A stretch of 38,204 bases of DNA, taken from NCBI GenBank assembly GCA_019416935.1, contig DXWI01000020.1, forward strand, positions 1 through 38,204, given 5' to 3'. The stretch comes from Clostridiales bacterium (lineage in GTDB: Bacteria; Bacillota; Clostridia; Christensenellales; CAG-138). Below, in pieces: positions 33,544-38,204 of this stretch. The position numbers and the translations under genes were made by a program. Every line of letters starts with the position of its first letter. The stretch's first letter is position 1. The notes beneath the pieces were generated by a model. It searched no databases. It saw only the letters and a program-made list of their open reading frames with translations, and had not been told where the DNA came from.

Positions 33544-34278
33544 CTATAACTGATTTCTGTATTCGTTTGCGCTGATTCCTTCCAGCTTTTTGAACGTGCG
33601 CGCAAAGTGCGCAGTATCCGCATAGCCCACCATTTCGCTGATATCGCCGATCTTCAGCTTCAGATCGGGGAGCAGCGCCTTTGCCACATGGATGCGGACG
33701 GAATTGAGCACCTCGTAAAAGGTCTTGCCCGCATACCGGTTGAGCAGCTTGGACAGATGCCACTGGGAAACATAGCAGTAATCCGCCACGTCCTGCAGCG
33801 TCAGCTTCTGCTGATAATGGTGTTCCATGTATTCGAGCGCCTGCTTCACGATGAAGCTGCCGACGTGCTGCTCCTCCGGTTCCTCAACGGCTTCGGCGGG
33901 CAGGCGATCCAGCCGCTCCGTCATCGCGGACAGCGCCTCATGAATCTCGTCCATCTTGGAGGGCTTGAGCAAAAACCTTGTCACGCCCAGACAGATGGCC
34001 TCCTGTGCAAACGCAAAGTCCCGGTAGCCGGTCAGCACCGTCACCTGCAAATCGGGAAATTCGCTCCTAAGGCCGGCAAGCATTGCAAGGCCGCTCCGAT
34101 CCGGCATTTTGATGTCGGTAAAAAGGATATGCGGATGCAGCCTGCGAATGAGGTCGGCGCCGGTTTGTGCGTCGTTGGCGCTGCCCACAACCTCACAGTT
34201 GTACTCCGCCCATTTGACAACCCTGCGCAGACCTTCAACGATGATATTCTCGTCATCGACCAATACAACCCGATACAT
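33544..34278 (-). CDS. AraC-type response regulator (YesN-like)
   Basis: A 244-aa regulator: receiver domain with phosphoacceptor Asp55 (FTDIKMPD) and Lys in LLKPSK, then two AraC helix-turn-helix motifs (LTLQDVADYCYVSQWHLSKLL and IGDISEMVGYADTAHFARTFKK). Such proteins pair with YesM-type kinases that sense extracellular sugars; the kinase is not present here. It lies 34 bases after the permease gene. Confidence 0.92.
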   Translation of the reverse strand: MYRVVLVDDENIIVEGLRRVVKWAEYNCEVVGSANDAQTGADLIRRLHPHILFTDIKMPDRSGLAMLAGLRSEFPDLQVTVLTGYRDFAFAQEAICLGVTRFLLKPSKMDEIHEALSAMTERLDRLPAEAVEEPEEQHVGSFIVKQALEYMEHHYQQKLTLQDVADYCYVSQWHLSKLLNRYAGKTFYEVLNSVRIHVAKALLPDLKLKIGDISEMVGYADTAHFARTFKKLEGISANEYRNQL

Positions 34279-34312
34279 CCCATCACATCCCGTCCTGAGA
34301 CTTATCCTAAAT

Positions 34313-35167
34313 TTATCCCTTTACAGCTCCCGCCGTCAAGCCCTTAATGATATGTTTTTGCAGCATGACATACACGGCGAGCACCGGGATCACAACCAGT
34401 ACAACGGAGGCTGCCATGAGACCATAGTTTACGCCGGCCTGAGAACTGATCTCGTTGAGCAGCAGCGTGATCGTTCGCTCCTGCGGATAGCGAAGGAAGA
34501 AAGACTGCGTGAACAGATCGTTATAGCTCCACAGGAAGGCGAATATGGCGACCGTTGCAAAGGAGGACTTTGCCGCCGGCATAATGATATGGAAATAGAT
34601 CTGGAACACGTTGCAGCCATCCAGATACGCGCTCTCCTCCAACTCAATGGGCACCGATTGGATAAAGCCCATCAGGATGATGATCGCAAAGCACAGGTTG
34701 CCCGCAATCTGCGGCAAGATGGTGGCCAGCAGGCTGAGCCAGCGGTTGCCCGTTCCCGCGATTCCCAGCAATACCTCCATGCGGAACACGGGGATAATCG
34801 TTGAGAACACGGGGAACATCATGCCCGCCAGCACGATGCTGTAAAGAAAGTTCCTGCCGCGGAAGCGGTATCGAACGAGACCATAGGCGGCAAGGCCGGC
34901 GAGAATCACCACGATAACGGTGACCGTTCCGGAGACGAGGAAGCTGTTGAGATACGCGTTCTTAAAATCGGAACGCTCCCACGCCGTCAAATAATTGTCA
35001 AAGGTAAACGCATCGCCAAGCGGCAGCGAAAACGAATCGGTAAGGATGAGTCCCTTCTGCCGGAACGAATTGAGAATGACCCACACGAACGGATAGATGG
35101 TGGTCAGGGCCCAGAAAGCGAGCACGGCATAGGTCAGCGCCTTGGCGGCTGAAAATCTGTTCTTCAC
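34313..35167 (-). CDS. Carbohydrate ABC transporter permease (CUT1, MalG type)
   Basis: A 284-aa permease with six membrane segments and the EAA motif ELEESAYLDGCNVFQIYFHIIMP. The initiator is GTG 35167 with GGAGG upstream. It ends KGLTAGAVKG, typical of CUT1. The neighbouring nagA suggests amino-sugar oligosaccharides as cargo. Confidence 0.92.
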   Translation of the reverse strand: MKNRFSAAKALTYAVLAFWALTTIYPFVWVILNSFRQKGLILTDSFSLPLGDAFTFDNYLTAWERSDFKNAYLNSFLVSGTVTVIVVILAGLAAYGLVRYRFRGRNFLYSIVLAGMMFPVFSTIIPVFRMEVLLGIAGTGNRWLSLLATILPQIAGNLCFAIIILMGFIQSVPIELEESAYLDGCNVFQIYFHIIMPAAKSSFATVAIFAFLWSYNDLFTQSFFLRYPQERTITLLLNEISSQAGVNYGLMAASVVLVVIPVLAVYVMLQKHIIKGLTAGAVKG

Positions 35168-35180
35168 GATGGTCGCCTCC

Positions 35181-35636
35181 TTACACGTCGTCGGACTGGC
35201 GGAAAACACGGTTCGCCACATTCGACAGCACCACGCCCAGCACAACGATGAACACTGCGATGGTCGACCCATAATCCACATTCATCTTATTGAACGTCTG
35301 GTCGTACATATAGGTGCCCGTCAGCCAGCCCTGATTCTCCGGTATGCCCGCGCCAAACATGACCCACGGCAGGTCGAACACCTTGAGCGCGCCGGTGATG
35401 GCAAGCACCAAGCAGGTGCAGAGCACATTGCGCAGCAGCGGGAATGTGATGTGCAGCGTTCGTTTCCAGCCGTCCGCCCCATCCAGCGCCGCCGCTTCAT
35501 AGAGATCCTGCGGAATATTGTTGAGGCCCGTCACGATGATCACAAAATAGAAGCCTACATAAAGCGACCGTGCCGTTTTCACAATTTCTCCGAATTCCAA
35601 ATAGCCCGTCACAATAATATAGAGTTTACGAGCATT
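35181..35636 (-). pseudogene. Truncated CUT1 sugar permease (MalF/UgpA type), C-terminal half
   Basis: About 143-150 residues remain of a permease that is normally near 290-300. The EAA motif (DLYEAAALDGADGWKRTLHITFPLL) and two following membrane segments are intact; the N-terminal half is missing. Native similarity runs out around 35612, and the open frame ends at an in-frame stop at 35637-35639 in AT-rich DNA. The solute-binding protein gene that normally precedes it is also absent. The breakpoint coincides with the integrase remnant. Without this subunit the transporter should be inactive. Confidence 0.85.
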
Positions 35637-36067
35637 TCATAGCCCTATACATCATTCCCACTCGCTTTGAGGTTCTTTCCCATGGTTAATTTTCGCCTTG
35701 TTTCGGGCTAATTTCCGTGAGATTTCTCTCGTTTTGCTTCGTTTTTCTCTGTATTCTCTGTGTTCTCAGCCTGTTTGGTACTGTTTTGGTATCAAAGTCT
35801 GATATCAATTTTCTGAAAAATCGGCGGAGAAAAATTGATTATTCTTTTTAGGCAAGTGATACTTGGCTTGTCCTACAGTTCAACTGGCTTTGATGTTTGG
35901 ATACAAAGGTGGATGTAAAGATCGTGTTCCTTGGGAATAATTATATTATAACAGAAAAATGTGAATAAATCAACGTTGCCTAATTCCTTGATTCACCCCA
36001 TTTTTGAATACAGCATCTTATTATTCCGGGCCCTCTCCATTCTCAAGTTTTATCAACGATGTGTGAT
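35637..36067. mobile_element. AT-rich remnant of an integrated element
   Basis: No intact gene. On the minus strand around 35840-35700 one frame reads FDTKTVPNRLRTQRIQ, ending PKQGEN before a stop, which looks like the charged tail found after the catalytic domain of tyrosine integrases. The remainder has no recognisable coding content. Composition is clearly more AT-rich than the chromosome to the left. Confidence 0.45.
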
Positions 36068-36658
36068 TCATAAATACCATTGGTCAGCCATCTTCGTTTT
36101 TGGCATCCAGATTAATATACCATTTCCCTCGCGCATAATCATTGGATGGCTCATTTCTTCAGGTGTAACTTCAAAATATGTACTCTCCCTGCAAGCAATC
36201 AAACATGCATGAAACTTTCCAATATCAACTACGGCATGATTGAACATGGCACTAAGCTGATTGTGGATCGTCTTGAGATACACTGGTGAATATGGCATGC
36301 CGTTTTCATCCGTTGTTTCCATGATGATATTCTGCCAATGGAGTACGTCCACAGGCTTCACATCACGCACACGCTTGTCTCCGAAATACGGCAGAATTTT
36401 CTTCTCGATAATACTGCTCTTTGTCACCCATGTATTTTGCCGGATGCGGTTTTGCAAGTCGTTCTGATAGACCTCGTAAAATGAGTTGAAAGTCATATCC
36501 AAACTACCTGCGGATTTCTGCAGAAACTCCCGTTCCCACGCCAGCGCATCTCGCTTTGTTGCAAATCCTCTCTTGGTTTTACGGGATGGTTCTCCCAACC
36601 AGTTTCTGTAGCGGACGGATACGTACCAACGTCCACCTTTGTCTTTGTAAGCACCCAT
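36068..36658 (-). pseudogene. Tyrosine-recombinase integrase, N-terminal fragment
   Basis: 196 residues. The first ~145 match the N-terminus of phage/ICE tyrosine integrases: an AP2-like arm-binding domain (GGRWYVSVRYRNWLGEPSRKTKRGFATKRDALAWEREF) and a SAM-like core-binding domain ending SAMFNHAV. After that the sequence becomes unfamiliar (MSHPMIMREGNGILIW) and stops; the catalytic domain with Arg-His-Arg-Tyr is missing. AGGAGGG precedes ATG 36658. This is a broken gene, and the odd tail suggests a deletion or junction. The 120 bases between it and the IS element hold nothing I recognise. Confidence 0.78.
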
Positions 36659-36780
36659 AAAAATGCCCTCCTGAAATTATATATTTAGTACCAATCGGTG
36701 TACCAACTGCATCAAAAGCGGGAACTCCAAAGCCAGTTGACACTACTTTTCGCAGTACCAAATAAATTCTCCGATAATGT

Positions 36781-38122
36781 AAGATAAGTTGCGCAAATTG
36801 AATAGAGGATAAAAAGAGACATGGTTTGCAGACCTCTGGTAGAATGAAGTTACCACACACCATTCTGAAAGGAGACTGTAAACCATGTCCGAGAAGATTG
36901 TACAACTGAACGAGGAAGTAATCAAGGGTCAGCTCAAAGAATTGGTCCGTGGCAGCGTAGCAGAAACGCTGAATGAACTGCTGGAGCAGGAAGCGGAGAA
37001 GCTGACCCAGGCTGCCCGCTACGAGCGCAACGAAGCTCGCCAGGGCTACCGCAGCGGTCACTACGACCGGAACCTTACCACTACCTCTGGGGATGTCACG
37101 CTCCACGTACCTCGTCTCAAGGGCGTTTCTTTTGAGACGGCCATCATTGAGCGGTATCGCCGCCGGGAGAGCAGCGTGGAGGAAGCCCTCATTTAGATGT
37201 ACCTTGCCGGCGTCTCTGTGCGCCGTGTGGAGGACATTACCGAGGCCCTGTGGGGCAGCAAGGTATCTCCGGCCACCATCAGTGAGCTGAACAAGAAAGC
37301 CTATGTCCACATTGAGGACTGGCGGAATCGCCTTTTACAAGGCGGCAAATATCCGTATGTCTATGTGGACGGCATCTACTTGCGGCGCAACTGGGGCGGA
37401 GAGTATGAAAACGTTGCTATTCTTGTGGCAATTGCGGTGAATGAAGACGGATACCGCGAAGTTGTGGGTGCGGCAGAGGGTATGAAAGAGGACAAGGCGA
37501 GCTGGGTGGATTTCTTCCAGTGGCTTAAAAGCCGTGGACTGGACGACGTAAAACTTGTGGTTGGCGACAAGTGTCTGGGAATGCTGGAAGCCGTGGGGGA
37601 AGTCTTTCCTGATGCCAAATACCAGCGCTGTACGGTCCATTTTTACCGCAATGTATTTTCCGTCGTTCCTCGCTCCAAAGTAAAATTAGTGGCCAAGATG
37701 CTCAAGGCGATCCACGCCCAGGAAAGCAAGAAGGCCGCCCGGGAAAAAGCGAAAGCTGTGGTGGCCCAGCTGAGGGAAATGAAGCTGAAAGAGGCCGCCA
37801 AGAAGGTGGAGGACAGTGTTGAGGAAACTCTGACCTACTGTGATTTTCCCTATGAGCACTGGACACGTATCCGCACCAACAATGTGATTGAGCGGCTGAA
37901 CCGGGAGATCCGCCGCAGGACCCGCGTGGTGGGGACCTTCCCGGACGGTAATTCTGCCCTCATGTTGGTCTGCGCCCGCCTGCGCCACGTAGCCGGCACC
38001 CAGTGGGGCAACAAGAAGTACATGAATATGAAGCACTTAGAGGCGGCTCTGGAAGACGTCTCTATTGCCGGCTGACTTCATTCAGCCAGAGCCTGCAAAC
38101 GAATTTGCGCATAACTCTTGAC
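36781..38122 (+). mobile_element. IS256-family insertion sequence
   Basis: The transposase is flanked by imperfect inverted ends. The left copy is near 36781-36800 (AAGATAAGTTGCGCAAATTG). The right copy is near 38102-38122 and its complement includes GAGTTATGCGCAAATT. Both share GCGCAAATT. Exact tips and target duplication could not be set. A short hairpin (GGCTGA/TCAGCC) spans the transposase stop. Confidence 0.72.
36885..38075 (+). pseudogene. IS256-family transposase interrupted by an in-frame TAG
   Basis: Reading through the stop, the product is about 396 aa, the usual length. The frame is broken only at 37194-37196, where TAG replaces what is normally a Glu codon (GAG) in ALIEMYLAGVS-type sequence; both sides are in the same frame. 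DDE residues are intact: first Asp in YVYVDGIY, second in VVGDKCLG, Glu in NNVIERLNREI. TAG is an ordinary stop elsewhere in this window, so this is a nonsense mutation. AAGGAG precedes ATG 36885. A 292-aa downstream piece could restart at ATG 37197 but would lack the N-terminal DNA-binding region. Confidence 0.9.
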
Positions 38123-38125
38123 GGC

Positions 38126-38194
38126 ACCGTTTCTCTTTCTATGTACGATGAACTTCCTACGCCAAAGAAAAAGAAAAGCACCTCCAAAAAATAA
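38126..38194 (+). other. Possible C-terminal end of an interrupted gene
   Basis: Just outside the right IS end, a frame reads MYDELPTPKKKKSTSKK and then stops. The Lys-rich end looks like a natural protein tail, but there is too little sequence to identify it, and the upstream part is not in frame in this window. Confidence 0.25.
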
Positions 38195-38204
38195 CGACAA
38201 AAAG

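Noticed and set aside
37194..37196. Genetic-code recoding or pyrrolysine at TAG
   Set aside because: Several genes here end in TAG, and the interrupted gene is a transposase; a plain nonsense mutation is simpler.
36579..37310. Minus-strand open frame of 243 codons over the IS left end
   Set aside because: Antisense to the transposase and overlapping the integrase start; no supported start or family.

Overview
The window looks like a chromosomal segment from a GC-rich member of the Bacillota (class Clostridia). The reasons are strong AGGAGG-type ribosome binding sites, lipoprotein signal peptides with Clostridia-style envelope genes (DUF4358, DHHW, MBOAT, SGNH), a pst-phoU-phoP-phoR order, and an AraC-type response regulator next to CUT1 sugar permeases. 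Genus cannot be assigned from sequence alone. Nearly all genes lie on the minus strand. The exceptions are the arsR operon, psuG and an IS256-type transposase.

Layout. (1) 1-93: 3' end of a long-variable-arm tRNA and a shared terminator. (2) 194-12310, minus: a Crp/Fnr-type regulator, then a nine-gene run: M20 amidohydrolase, dipeptide/oligopeptide ABC transporter (binding protein, two permeases, two ATPases), DapA-family lyase, CoA-disulfide-reductase-like flavoprotein, an L-2-amino-thiazoline-4-carboxylate hydrolase-like protein and an L-cysteine desulfidase. Read as one pathway, it would import a peptide- or acyl-bound cysteine or thiazoline compound, release cysteine, and split it to pyruvate, ammonia and sulfide. 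This is the most interesting system in the window. (3) 12838-13815: a Cys-rich protein that appears to be two tandem DUF1284-like units. (4) 14061-15756, plus: ArsR repressor, YraQ/ArsP-type permease and a small thioredoxin. (5) 16009-16932, plus: pseudouridine-5'-phosphate glycosidase. (6) 17242-22780, minus: an envelope O-acylation operon with two paralogous SGNH lipoproteins, a DUF4358 lipoprotein, an MBOAT acyltransferase, a DHHW protein and an NTF2-like protein. (7) 22846-23829: a PfkB sugar kinase behind a 0.5-kb non-coding region with a 33-bp direct repeat. (8) 24361-30730, minus: pstSCAB-phoU-phoP-phoR behind a clear Pho-box array. (9) 30929-35636, minus: an amino-sugar locus (CUT1 permeases, AraC-type response regulator, ROK protein, nagA) whose promoter-proximal end is cut off. 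(10) 35637-38204: AT-richer foreign DNA with integrase remnants and an IS256-family element whose transposase carries an in-frame amber codon.

The genes tie together as nutrient scavenging (peptides and thiols, phosphate, amino sugars), envelope modification and metal/metalloid resistance, with a recent mobile-element scar at the right edge that removed the first part of the sugar-transport operon.
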